The translations under genes and the position numbers were made by a program. Positions 1 through 8,374 of a stretch of 64,000 nucleotides of DNA are shown in pieces. Numbering within the stretch: position 1 is the first letter of the stretch; each line of letters opens with the position of its first letter. This DNA is from CBDCCV01 sp965215025 (GTDB taxonomy: Bacteria > Bacteroidota > Rhodothermia > Rhodothermales > Salinibacteraceae): contig CBDCCV010000001.1 of the NCBI GenBank assembly GCA_965215025.1, positions 2,356,001 through 2,420,000 of the forward strand, given 5' to 3'. The notes below the pieces were generated by a model. It searched no databases, had not been told where the DNA came from, and worked only from the letters and a program-made list of their open reading frames with translations.

Positions 1-496
1 CGCCGACCTGCGCCGCCCCGCCGCGCACAAGCTCCTGGACGCGCCCCTGGCGCCGGGCGTGGCCGAGGTGCTCCACGACGGCGGCACCGAAGTGGAATCC
101 CGCCTCCAAGCCACTGAGGTCGATGGGCTGGACTTCCTCTCCGCCGGCCGCTCCGATGTGCCGCCCGCCGAGGCCCTCGGCTCCGAGCGCATGGAGCGCC
201 TCGTGCGCTGGCTCCGCGACGCCTACGACGTCGTCATCATCGACTCGCCGCCCGTCCTGGCCGTGACGGACCCCGTGCTCCTGGCTACGCTCTGCGACGC
301 CACGCTCGTCGTCGTCTCCGCAGACCGCACGCAGTCTGAGGCGCTCCGGGTGACGGAGAAGACGCTCGGCGCCGTGGGCGTGCCCATCTCCGGCATCATC
401 TTCAACCGCTTCGACGTGGAGAAGACCACGGGCTACGGCTACGGCTACTACGGCGGCAAGTATTACAACGATTATGCCCCCGCTGCATCGGCCTAA
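1..496 (+). CDS. Wzc/CpsD-type bacterial tyrosine autokinase, 3' part only
   Basis: This is the C-terminal part of a BY-kinase. The frame is open from base 2, so the gene begins outside the window. The visible part starts with ADLRRP, which matches the Walker A' region of Wzc/CpsD kinases, and then has VVIIDSPPVL, the Walker B segment. It ends in a tyrosine cluster, GYGYGYYGGKYYNDY, with seven Tyr, the usual site of autophosphorylation. Walker A lies upstream and is not seen. Such kinases control chain length and export of capsule or exopolysaccharide at the inner membrane, which fits the polysaccharide locus that starts about 6 kb downstream. A strong terminator follows the stop codon. Confidence 0.9.
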   Translation, partial: ADLRRPAAHKLLDAPLAPGVAEVLHDGGTEVESRLQATEVDGLDFLSAGRSDVPPAEALGSERMERLVRWLRDAYDVVIIDSPPVLAVTDPVLLATLCDATLVVVSADRTQSEALRVTEKTLGAVGVPISGIIFNRFDVEKTTGYGYGYYGGKYYNDYAPAASA

Positions 497-556
497 CCCG
501 GCGGGGGGGCTGTGGGCCAAGTGCGAAGGCGCCAAGCGCCAAAGCGGGAAAAACGA

Positions 557-600
557 AAAGAGCGTCGCCGGCGGAGGCTTTGCCGGCGACGCTCTTTTTA
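557..600. terminator. Bidirectional intrinsic terminator
   Basis: A near-perfect stem of about 16 bp (AAAAGAGCGTCGCCGGC paired with GCCGGCGACGCTCTTTTT, short loop) ends in a T run on the plus strand and in CTTTTCGTTTTT on the minus strand. It lies between the convergent kinase gene and the T9SS-tagged protein gene and can serve both. Confidence 0.88.
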
Positions 601-627
601 TTTGGCTGGCCCGTTTGATCAGGGGGA

Positions 628-1671
628 CTACTTGACCAGGACCACGCGCTGCGTCTCGGCGAACGACGTGCCGGTGGCGCGGACAAGGTAGAGGCCGCTG
701 GGCAGCGCACCGGACGCGAAGGTGAACGAGTGCGCCGTGTTTGCGCGCAGCTCGTCGTCATGGAGAAGGGCCACTTCCTGGCCGAGCACGTTGTACACGG
801 CCACGCGCACGTGCTGCGCCTGCCCGACGGTGAGCGCAAAGCGGGTGCGCGCGCTGAACGGGTTGGGATACGACGCGCTAAGCCGATGCGTCTCCTTCAT
901 CCCCACGCTTACCTCAACGGTGGGGCTGTACGCGAAGGCGCCGTCAAAGTCCATCTGCTGAAGACGGAAGCGGTGGACGCCGGGCGCAAGGTCTTCGACG
1001 CGGTGCGCGTACGCCTGTGCCTCCGTCGTGGTGCCGTGGCCTTCTACAAACCCCAGGGAGGTCCAGGCGGCTTCGTCGCCGTCGGCCTGTGGCGCTTGGT
1101 GCTCTACGCGGAAGCCGGCGTTGTTCGTCTCGCTGGCCGTGCGCCATTGCAGCAGGGCGGTCTCGCTTTGGAGCTTCACGTCAAAGGCGGTCAGCTCCAC
1201 AGGGAGCGCCTGGGCGTTGAGCGCACTCACGCGGTAGAGGGCGTCGGTGGCGTAGAGGCCGTCGTCGCGGCAGAGGTTGTCGTCTTCGCCGCACGGGTCG
1301 TAGGTGGCCTCCACGCTGTACTCGGCGCTGGCGGAGGCGTCCCAGATCACGAACCGGAGCGGCTCGCCCTGCTCGTAACCTTCCGGCTGCTGGCTGTCGG
1401 CCCCGGCGGCTGAGACCGAGGTGCCCTCGGCTTCCCACGTGACCATGCCGGCGCAGACGCCGTCGTTCGTGAAAAGGGCGATCTCGTCGCCCGTCTCCAA
1501 GGAATCGCCGGCTCCGAAGCTCGACTCGATGTCCTCGGCGATTTGAGCGGTGGCGTTGTTGACGTTCGTGATGCAGTCGTCGAAGTGCTGCGCGCGCGCC
1601 GCTTTGTGGGGCACAAGGCCCACGCTTAGCAGGACGGCCAACGCAGCGAAGAGGTGTATCTTATAACGCAT
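628..1671 (-). CDS. Secreted protein with T9SS type A C-terminal sorting domain
   Basis: A 347-residue exported protein. Residues 1 to about 27 are a signal peptide ending AARAQ. Residues 28 to about 150 form a domain with the pattern GDEIALF...CAG.V.W...WDAS and a Tyr-rich end; the same domain makes up the protein at 39549-40058. The middle contains LPVELTAFDVKL and WRTASETNNAGF, a linker region common in Bacteroidota T9SS cargo. The last 80 residues are a sorting domain (SYPNPF, VAVYNVLGQEV, LPSGLYLVRA, final LVK). Cargo of this kind crosses the outer membrane through T9SS and is released or anchored. No enzymatic motif is visible, so the specific role is unknown. Confidence 0.88.
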   Translation of the reverse strand: MRYKIHLFAALAVLLSVGLVPHKAARAQHFDDCITNVNNATAQIAEDIESSFGAGDSLETGDEIALFTNDGVCAGMVTWEAEGTSVSAAGADSQQPEGYEQGEPLRFVIWDASASAEYSVEATYDPCGEDDNLCRDDGLYATDALYRVSALNAQALPVELTAFDVKLQSETALLQWRTASETNNAGFRVEHQAPQADGDEAAWTSLGFVEGHGTTTEAQAYAHRVEDLAPGVHRFRLQQMDFDGAFAYSPTVEVSVGMKETHRLSASYPNPFSARTRFALTVGQAQHVRVAVYNVLGQEVALLHDDELRANTAHSFTFASGALPSGLYLVRATGTSFAETQRVVLVK

Positions 1672-2002
1672 GACGGGGAAGCGTAGTCGTTAGAGAGGGG
1701 AGCGGATCTGCCCTCTACGGTTCAACGCTCATGCCATCCGTCCGCCAACGCCATCCGCTGCCGCTCAGCGCCGTTCGAGCCGCAGCGCGGATGCCGAGGC
1801 TCCCCCTTTCTATTCCAGAAAGTAAGGCCATCGGAAGAATAGTAACGCGCCTTGCTTGCACGCGCCAGCCGCTTCGGTGAGGCAGAGGCCGCGGGAATCT
1901 CCGCCGGAGCGGCAAGCCCGCTCATAACAAAAGGCCCGCCCCGGGCGGGGAGCGAGCCTTCTGCACTGATGAACCGGCGTGCGGCGGTTTGTAGAACGGA
2001 GC
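1672..2002. other. Intergenic region between two minus-strand T9SS cargo genes
   Basis: There is no credible gene here; short ORFs have no family features. The stretch should hold the promoter of the 347-residue protein on its left side and the terminator of the large T9SS protein on its right side. Confidence 0.5.
1928..1962 (-). terminator. Probable terminator of the large T9SS-tagged protein
   Basis: Read on the minus strand, AAGGCTCGCTCCCCGCCCGG leads into GGCGGGCCTTTTGTT, a GC-rich hairpin with an AAGGC/GCCTT base followed by a T-rich tail. It lies about 40 bp after the stop codon at 2003. The stem is imperfect. Confidence 0.55.
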
Positions 2003-5000
2003 CTACTTCAAGAGGGTCATCTTACCGGAGGCTTCGTAGTCCCCCGCGCGGAGGCGGTAGAGGTACACGCCGCTGGGCAGGGCCGCCCCCTTGAAGGAGG
2101 CCTTGTGCGTCCCGGCTTCTTTCCGCTCGTCGTCAACGAGGAGAGCGGTGCGCCGGCCGAGCACGTCATAAACGGTGAGCGTGACCTCGGCGGCTTCCGG
2201 GAGGCTGTACTCGATGGAAGTAGTGCGGCGGAACGGGTTCGGGTAGTTGCCGCCGAGCGTAAAGGTGCGAGGCTTTTGCGCCTCGACCTCGGCTACAAGC
2301 ATGGTCTCGCGCTCGTAGCGCAAAGCGGGAGACGGCTGCCCGGAGAGGCCGTCGTTGAGCGAGGCCAACGTTAGCGTCTGCTGAGGCGCTTCGGCATCGT
2401 CGGGGTCGGCCACCTTGAGGACGATGGGGTCGCCGTCTTGCGCGCCTTCGACCTTGGCGGTGGTGGCGTACTCGTCGCCGCGCACGGTGATGGCGGCGGC
2501 GCCGCCCTGCACCACGCCCTCGCCCACTACGCCGCGCCCTTCCGTCCAGGCGGTGATGCGCTGGCCTTCCGCCATCCCTGGCGCTCGGACGAGGATGACG
2601 GACGAGGCCGGCACGCCCGCCGCCGGCGCCTTATCTGGCGCTGTATCCGGCACGGCGGTCATCGCCAGCGAGGCTGAGGGGTGGACCAGGCTGTTGGCCG
2701 TGGGCGTGCCGTCGGGGTAGTTGATCTGCACGTCTTCGGTGACGTAGACCTTATAGCCTTGCCCCGGCTCCATCGTCCCGATGTTGTCGATCCCGAAGGC
2801 TGGGATAAACGTGCGCCCGGCGTAGTCCTTCACGAGGATGATGCTTTCAAGCGCCGACTCCAGCGCCTCGCCGATGGGGAGCGGCTCCTGGCGCAGGTAT
2901 GGCACCTGATTCCAGCCCTGGCTGAGCGCCACGGCAGGCGGCTCCTCGTCCAGCGAGGCGCCTTCCATGACGACCGTGTCCTGCGCGCTGAGGTAGACCA
3001 TGTACCCCTCCATCGGGTCCCAGTCGCCGATGTTGTCGATGCCGGCGCTGGGGATGAAGGCGCGGCCCTGGCCGTCCTTTACCAGCACGACGTTCTCGAT
3101 GGCCTCGGCGAAGACGGCCTCGAGGTCCGCGTCGTCCGGGGCGACCCAGCTCGAGATCAGGTTCCAGCCGCGGGCAAGCGTGAGGTCGTGGTTTGCCTCC
3201 TCATCACCGGGGACGACGTCGATGGTGACGGGGGGGGAGGTGGTTTCGGCTCCGGCGTCGTCCGTGGCGCGGGCGGTGAGGGTGTACCGGCCGGGCGAGG
3301 CGTCCTGCCAGACGTACTCGAAGGGCGCCTCGGTGCGCTCGCCCAGCTTCGTGCTCCCGGCGTAGAACGCCACGCGCGCCACGCTGCCATCCGGATCGAA
3401 CGCGTCCGTCTCGATGAACACGTCCGGGGAGGCCGGGACGGTGTCGCCGTCAGAGAGGTTGGTGATGCGCACCGTCGGCGCTTCGTTTTCGCCGTCGTCA
3501 TCTTCTTCTTCGCCATCGCCGAACCACTGCTCCCAGTCGCCGCGCGGCCACATCTCTTCGCCCCAGCGGGCGAGCCGGTCTACGAGTGCGGCGTCGGCCT
3601 GCATGGCTTCCAGGGCGGCTGCCGTACGGAAGAGGTGGTCGGCGTAATTAAACTTGTCTCCCCCGTCGAAGCATTGGTCGTTGCGCCTGCAAGGTTTCGG
3701 ATTGTAATCGGCTGGTTCAAACTCGTTGCGCCACTCGCCTTGCTTCTTGCCCTTCCGGCGCGGCCACGCGCTGGCAGGATACTCGCGCGCCTTATCGAGC
3801 CACGCGCCTATGACAGCCTCGGCGATGGCGCGCTGCGTGGTGGCGTCCACGTCCTGCCAGAGCACTGGCATGTCGGTAAAGGTGCGCATGATCCAGAAGG
3901 GGGTGACGTGGCGCAGGTACCAGCCGTCCTTACCTAACTCGTTCTCGTTGTCGAGCATCTGAAGCATCTTGATGTACGACGCGGCGTAGCGCACGGCGGC
4001 GTCCCGGCCCGACTCGTCGGCTAAGCCGTCGGTGAACTGGAACTGGTACTTCCAGTCTACGGGTTTGATGGCCTTCGGCGCGCGACTCCCCGCGCCCATG
4101 ACCACCTGCTTGTAGTACCACTCGTGGCTGAAGTACGCATTGCGCATCTCGGTCGAGTAGCTCGTGGTGCCGAAGTTGCCGGTGATGTGCGGCGAGACGT
4201 CGAACACGGGCCGGGAATTGCCGATCCACGAGCGGGGTTCGCCACCAGCATGAAGGCTCGGTGCCTTGTCTTCAAGATGGTGCGCCTGCATCAATTCCCA
4301 GGTTTTGACCAGGCTCCAGAGCTGGATCGAGCGCGCGGCCACGGCCAGCTCTTTCCCCTTCCCGCCGCGGACTTTCTTCATGCGGAACTGCTGGACGTCC
4401 TTGTGGAAGTTCTCCAGCAGGCGCTCTATCGGCGCGTTCCCGTCGTCGCCACCCTGGAGGAGCGGGCCGACGCCGCCGGCGAGCGCCTCGGGGATCGCGT
4501 TTTCCCAGGCGTCGTTCGCGTCCGAGCTTAAGAAGGCGTCCTCGCGGAAGTCGAGCGGGTGCACCACCGGGAGCCACGTGTTCCAATCGGCGAACTGCAG
4601 GTCGGTGGGTAGCTCGCGCATGTTGAGCGTGCTGCTCGTGGCGGCCACCTCGTCGCCGTCGGAGTCGGCGCCGTTGGGGAAGAGGTGGGCGAGCATGTCG
4701 GCGTCGCGGTCGAGCACGGCTTCGAGGCCGGCGCCGGCGGCCCACTCTTCTACGGGCTTTTCGTCGAGGCCGGGGCCGGGCTGGTACGGCGGGTTCCAGG
4801 GCCGTCCGGGCGCTTCGTAGCTCGATCCGTCCTCACGCTCAAGCGCGATGGCCCGGATCCAACTCGCAATCTGTTGCCCTTCTTGCTGAGAAAGCCCGTG
4901 GAAGCGGCTCCGGACGACGATGGACTCGTTGGAGTAGTTGAAGTATTTGAGATCGCGCCCGTCGGAGGCGTGGCAGTCGGCGCAGGAGGCGACGATGGAG

Positions 5001-5644
5001 GGGCCGCCGGGTCGCTCGCGCAACAGGCGCCTGGCGTGGTAGAGGGCTTCCCCGGCCTCGATGTCCTGTGTGTTAGGGAAGGGGGCCGTCCACGCCGAGG
5101 GGTCTTCGTGGGTGAAGGTCGTGCCGTCAAGGGCACTGGAGCCGTCACTGCGCAGGAGGTCCATCGCCAGCACGCGGTAGCCGGACGAGAACCCGTCCGT
5201 CCCGTTAAAGCTGAACTCGATGGTGTTGGCACCTTCCACCACTCCGCTTATCGGGAGGGTGAGCCGCACGGTGGCGTAGGCCCCGCCGATGCAGCCGAAC
5301 TCGGCATCGGGCTGCCTGCACGTGACGGTGTTGTTGTCCAGATCGGTCCATGGCCCGCCGTTGATGCGTACGCTCGCTTTTCCGTCGTAGGTTAACCCGT
5401 GCGCCTGCAGGTAGAGCTTTGCGACGCTCGAAGCGTTGGAGACGTTGACAGTGACGCCCGGAGCGACGTAGCGTCCGCCTACCTCGCTCACGTCGTGGTG
5501 CATGACGCGGATGGGCAGCTCCACCTCATCGGACGTGCGCGCGTAGTGGGCGGCGGTGAAGCCTGCCATTGCCACGCACAGGAGCATCAGGAGGGACAGC
5601 GTGGGGAGGAAGCTCCGGAAGGCGCGTTTTGTGGAGGAGGGCAT
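2003..5644 (-). CDS. Large secreted protein: cytochrome c motif, Ig-like domain, paired GWN repeats, T9SS sorting domain
   Basis: About 1213 residues from the ATG at 5644; a TTG 21 bases upstream is also in frame. Order: hydrophobic export signal (about 10-33); a beta-rich domain; a class I cytochrome c-like haem site CADCH near residue 221, followed by a helix like that of small c-type cytochromes; a long middle region with no recognised motif; a bacterial Ig-like domain with DPDGSVARVAFYAG; two copies of a repeat of the form GWN...VKD..GR.FIP..GIDNIG...GY.VY; and a C-terminal sorting domain with YPNPFRRTTSIEYSLPEA and LPSGVYLYRL. It is predicted to be a haem-binding cell-surface or released protein. 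The substrate and role are unknown; a redox or carbohydrate-related function is only a guess. Confidence 0.82.
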   Translation of the reverse strand: MPSSTKRAFRSFLPTLSLLMLLCVAMAGFTAAHYARTSDEVELPIRVMHHDVSEVGGRYVAPGVTVNVSNASSVAKLYLQAHGLTYDGKASVRINGGPWTDLDNNTVTCRQPDAEFGCIGGAYATVRLTLPISGVVEGANTIEFSFNGTDGFSSGYRVLAMDLLRSDGSSALDGTTFTHEDPSAWTAPFPNTQDIEAGEALYHARRLLRERPGGPSIVASCADCHASDGRDLKYFNYSNESIVVRSRFHGLSQQEGQQIASWIRAIALEREDGSSYEAPGRPWNPPYQPGPGLDEKPVEEWAAGAGLEAVLDRDADMLAHLFPNGADSDGDEVAATSSTLNMRELPTDLQFADWNTWLPVVHPLDFREDAFLSSDANDAWENAIPEALAGGVGPLLQGGDDGNAPIERLLENFHKDVQQFRMKKVRGGKGKELAVAARSIQLWSLVKTWELMQAHHLEDKAPSLHAGGEPRSWIGNSRPVFDVSPHITGNFGTTSYSTEMRNAYFSHEWYYKQVVMGAGSRAPKAIKPVDWKYQFQFTDGLADESGRDAAVRYAASYIKMLQMLDNENELGKDGWYLRHVTPFWIMRTFTDMPVLWQDVDATTQRAIAEAVIGAWLDKAREYPASAWPRRKGKKQGEWRNEFEPADYNPKPCRRNDQCFDGGDKFNYADHLFRTAAALEAMQADAALVDRLARWGEEMWPRGDWEQWFGDGEEEDDDGENEAPTVRITNLSDGDTVPASPDVFIETDAFDPDGSVARVAFYAGSTKLGERTEAPFEYVWQDASPGRYTLTARATDDAGAETTSPPVTIDVVPGDEEANHDLTLARGWNLISSWVAPDDADLEAVFAEAIENVVLVKDGQGRAFIPSAGIDNIGDWDPMEGYMVYLSAQDTVVMEGASLDEEPPAVALSQGWNQVPYLRQEPLPIGEALESALESIILVKDYAGRTFIPAFGIDNIGTMEPGQGYKVYVTEDVQINYPDGTPTANSLVHPSASLAMTAVPDTAPDKAPAAGVPASSVILVRAPGMAEGQRITAWTEGRGVVGEGVVQGGAAAITVRGDEYATTAKVEGAQDGDPIVLKVADPDDAEAPQQTLTLASLNDGLSGQPSPALRYERETMLVAEVEAQKPRTFTLGGNYPNPFRRTTSIEYSLPEAAEVTLTVYDVLGRRTALLVDDERKEAGTHKASFKGAALPSGVYLYRLRAGDYEASGKMTLLK

Positions 5645-6425
5645 GGCGGCAAAAAGGCGTATCAACTGTAGCAGTCAGCAAGAGGGGGCGAAGTGTTGCT
5701 GGCAGTCACAATGACAAGCTCTATGCCACGCAGTGGAAGCTGAAAAAGCATAAACGGCTTCTTCCTCCTTCGCGTGCACTTAGACCTTGTCAGCGGCGTC
5801 CTACCTTCTTTCGCGGCTTTTCAAGCATCAGCGTAGACATCATCGTTTGGCCTCACTTGTGACATTCAACTGGTAGAGCCGTAAGCGGTTGTGGGTAATA
5901 TCGTAGTGGTAAATATGTTACATGCCGAGTCTTTGTCGCAAAGCGGGTTTTCCCGCCTGCAACACTTGTAAAGACACAGGCACTGCAACATTCCGTTCTA
6001 TAACCCAAGTGGTGAGGTAGAGCAGAAGCGTCTATTCGTCATCATCTTGAGCGCGGGGAAGGATCTCCGACCTCACAGAAGGAGATCCTCGTCTCGGCAG
6101 AGTTTACCCCACCCAGCGGGGGCACCAGGGGGGACTCAGGATGACAACTCGAATAGGTCACAACTTGGGTTCTATAGTAAGCAGTTCTGCGCCGATACAC
6201 AAAGGGAGCGCACACGATATTAAGCGCCGTGCGTATGATAAGGCCGCTCAGCGGAAGGCTGTCCGGAAGGCGTTACTCCTTCTTCAAGGAAACTTTTTCC
6301 TCTAAGCGCACGCTCCGGTGCCGCGCGATGCATCTGCGGGGGGCCATCTACTTCAGCTTGGTTGCGAAGAAGTGCTTTGAGCAACATAAAAAGACGGCGC
6401 CTCCACCTATGTGAGACGATTCCAG
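5645..6425. other. 780-bp gene-free region
   Basis: More AT-rich than its surroundings, with no credible ORF. It holds the promoter side of the large T9SS gene, a small hairpin near 5944-5957 (GCGGGTTTTCCCGC) and the inverted-repeat element at 6003-6170. Confidence 0.6.
6003..6170. mobile_element. MITE-like element, family A, with 6-bp target duplication
   Basis: A 168-bp segment starts ACCCAAGTGGTGAGGTA and ends with the inverted counterpart TAGGTCACAACTTGGGT (14 of 17 positions pair). It is flanked on both sides by TCTATA (5997-6002 and 6171-6176), the expected mark of transposition. No ORF lies inside. The interior holds an ATCTTGAGCGCGGGGAAGGA-type motif that recurs in other elements of the window. 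Related ends occur at 48020-48173. Confidence 0.75.
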
Positions 6426-7136
6426 TCAGCGGCCGACGCCGTGGGGTTCCAAGCGGGCGTAGACGGCCTCGGCCTTACGTAGCCACACCGCAGCATCGGG
6501 CTGTTGGAGGGCTTTGGCCTTTCTGGCTTTTAGCGCCTCGCGTTCCAGCTCGGGCTTCGAGTTGAGCTTGGCGGGGTTGCGCAGCGCGCGGATGTTGGCC
6601 TCGGTAGGCTCGAAGACGTCGAAGTCCCGCCCAAACCGCCGGTTCACCTCTTCGACAACCTTGTCGAAATGCCGCGTGGTTTGGTCGAAAGGGCTAAGGA
6701 CGAACCCGCCGAGGTACGGCTCCAGCTTCTCGTAGAAGCGGACGTAGCTGCGCAGGGCCTGCGCGACGGAAACGTAAGGCCACCGGCTCGAAAGGGAAGG
6801 CGCCACGCCCGCCGGCTTGCGGATGGTGACCAGGGTGGGCAAGCCGCGCTGCACCGCCTTGATGATCTGGGCGGGGGCGTGGAGGTGGTGAGCCAGCACC
6901 ACCGGCTGCGTCTGGCTCACCTTGAAGGCTTTCGTGGCGAAGCTGTTGCCCGAGCCTTGAAAGCCGTCGAGCACGAACTCGGTGCGGGGACCCACGCGGC
7001 ACTCGTGCAGCGGAATGAGGCCCCGCATCTTGTACTGCGTCCACCAGACGACGAGCCGCTGCAGCGGCGCGAGGCGGGGTTCGCGTGCCATCAGCGCGCG
7101 CGCCTCGAACTTCAGTTGAAGGAGTTCTTGTTTCAT
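6426..7136 (-). CDS. Sulfotransferase-like P-loop protein
   Basis: A 236-residue cytoplasmic protein. The segment LDGFQGSGNSFATKAF (about residues 57-72) resembles the 5'-phosphosulfate-binding loop of PAPS-dependent sulfotransferases, and VTIRKPAGVAPSLSSRW further on resembles the 3'-phosphate-binding region (R-P.....S). It would transfer sulfate from PAPS to a sugar or lipid. It is the last gene of the long minus-strand polysaccharide cluster. It is shorter and more divergent than the other sulfotransferases here, so the family call is weaker; a nucleotide-binding protein of another kind is possible. Confidence 0.6.
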   Translation of the reverse strand: MKQELLQLKFEARALMAREPRLAPLQRLVVWWTQYKMRGLIPLHECRVGPRTEFVLDGFQGSGNSFATKAFKVSQTQPVVLAHHLHAPAQIIKAVQRGLPTLVTIRKPAGVAPSLSSRWPYVSVAQALRSYVRFYEKLEPYLGGFVLSPFDQTTRHFDKVVEEVNRRFGRDFDVFEPTEANIRALRNPAKLNSKPELEREALKARKAKALQQPDAAVWLRKAEAVYARLEPHGVGR

Positions 7137-7189
7137 GAGGTAAAAAAGGGTGCTTCGGCGCAGACGGCGTTGCTTGGCGCAGACGGTGC

Positions 7190-8374
7190 TCAGGCGTTCT
7201 GGCCGGGGCGCTGCGCACCGGCAGCCACCTGCCGCAGGTGCGCGGTGACGCCTGCCAACATGCGTTCTTTGGAGAAGTGGCTGCGGGCGGTTTCCCGTCC
7301 GGCCAGGGCGAGGGCCTCTTGCTTGGCCGGTTCGGCAAACAGTTCGCGCAGCGTTTGGGCCAAGGCCGTCGGCTCGTCGGGGGGGACGAGGAGACCCGTA
7401 CGGTCGTGCTCGACGATCTCCAGGGCGCCCCCGCCGCGCGCGGCGACGACGGGCTTCTGCGCGAGCATCCCCTCCACAATGACGCGGCCGAACGGCTCCG
7501 GCGCGACGGAGAGATGGGCCACCACGTCCACCGCCTTCATGAGCTGAGGCACGTCGTCGCGGAAGCCCAGGAAGTGGACGCGGTCGGCCAGCCCAAGCTG
7601 ATGCGCTTGCTGGCGCAGGGCTTCGGCGTAGCGCTGGTCCTTCTCAAAGAGCGCTTCGCCTACCAAGAGCGCGTGCGCGTGCGGCACCTCGCGCAGCGCC
7701 TCGACCAGGACGTGCTGCCCTTTCCAGTGGGCCAGGCGGCTGAAGACGCCGATCACCATCTCGCCGTTGAGGCCGCACGCCCGGCGCACGCGCGCGGCGT
7801 CCTCCAGCGTCGGGCGGTCAAAGGGCGCCGCGTCGATGCCGTTGTGCACGGTGTAGACCCGTCCGGCCCGGCCGCCGTTTTCCACGAAGGCCTCACGCGT
7901 GGCGTGCGAGTTGGCGATCACGCGCGTCACGAGGGCGTTGGCAAAAAGCGTGGTGATCCGGCGATGGCTTAGGCTGAAGTGAGCCGCCGTCATGAGGTCG
8001 CGCAGGTGCCACACCACGGGCCGGCGCGCCAAGAGGCCAGCTACGGCGGCCACAATCATGGACTTCTGCGAGTTGGCGTAGAGCACGTCGTAGGCGCGGG
8101 CGCGGCGGGCCAGGCGCCAGGCCAGGCGCAGCACGCCGGGAGCCGCGCGGAGGTCGTGCAAGAGGCCACCCTCGCGCTTCACGCCCGTCACAGCAGGCGG
8201 GGCGCGCAGCACCTCTACGGGCACGCCGGCCTCTTCCAGCCGTCCACGGAACGGGCCGTCTTCGAGCAGCACGACGCGGCTCGTGGCCTTGACGTGGCGG
8301 GCGATGTCGAGCAGCGAAAGCTCGGCCCCGCCCAGCACACCGGCGTGATCGATAAAAAGGACACGGGGGTTCAC
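7190..8374 (-). CDS. GT4 family glycosyltransferase
   Basis: A 394-residue protein with the GT-B fold signature of GT4 enzymes: N-terminal VLFIDHAGVLGGAELSLLDI (acceptor domain, glycine loop) and C-terminal region with VIGVFSRLAHWKGQHVLVEA and PFGRVIVEGMLAQKPVVAAR, where the conserved E-x7-E motif contacts the donor nucleotide sugar. It likely adds one sugar of the exopolysaccharide repeat unit at the cytoplasmic face of the membrane. Its start overlaps the stop of the upstream GT4 gene by four bases (ATGA type), so the two are translationally coupled. Donor and acceptor cannot be told from sequence. Confidence 0.9.
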   Translation of the reverse strand: MNPRVLFIDHAGVLGGAELSLLDIARHVKATSRVVLLEDGPFRGRLEEAGVPVEVLRAPPAVTGVKREGGLLHDLRAAPGVLRLAWRLARRARAYDVLYANSQKSMIVAAVAGLLARRPVVWHLRDLMTAAHFSLSHRRITTLFANALVTRVIANSHATREAFVENGGRAGRVYTVHNGIDAAPFDRPTLEDAARVRRACGLNGEMVIGVFSRLAHWKGQHVLVEALREVPHAHALLVGEALFEKDQRYAEALRQQAHQLGLADRVHFLGFRDDVPQLMKAVDVVAHLSVAPEPFGRVIVEGMLAQKPVVAARGGGALEIVEHDRTGLLVPPDEPTALAQTLRELFAEPAKQEALALAGRETARSHFSKERMLAGVTAHLRQVAAGAQRPGQNA

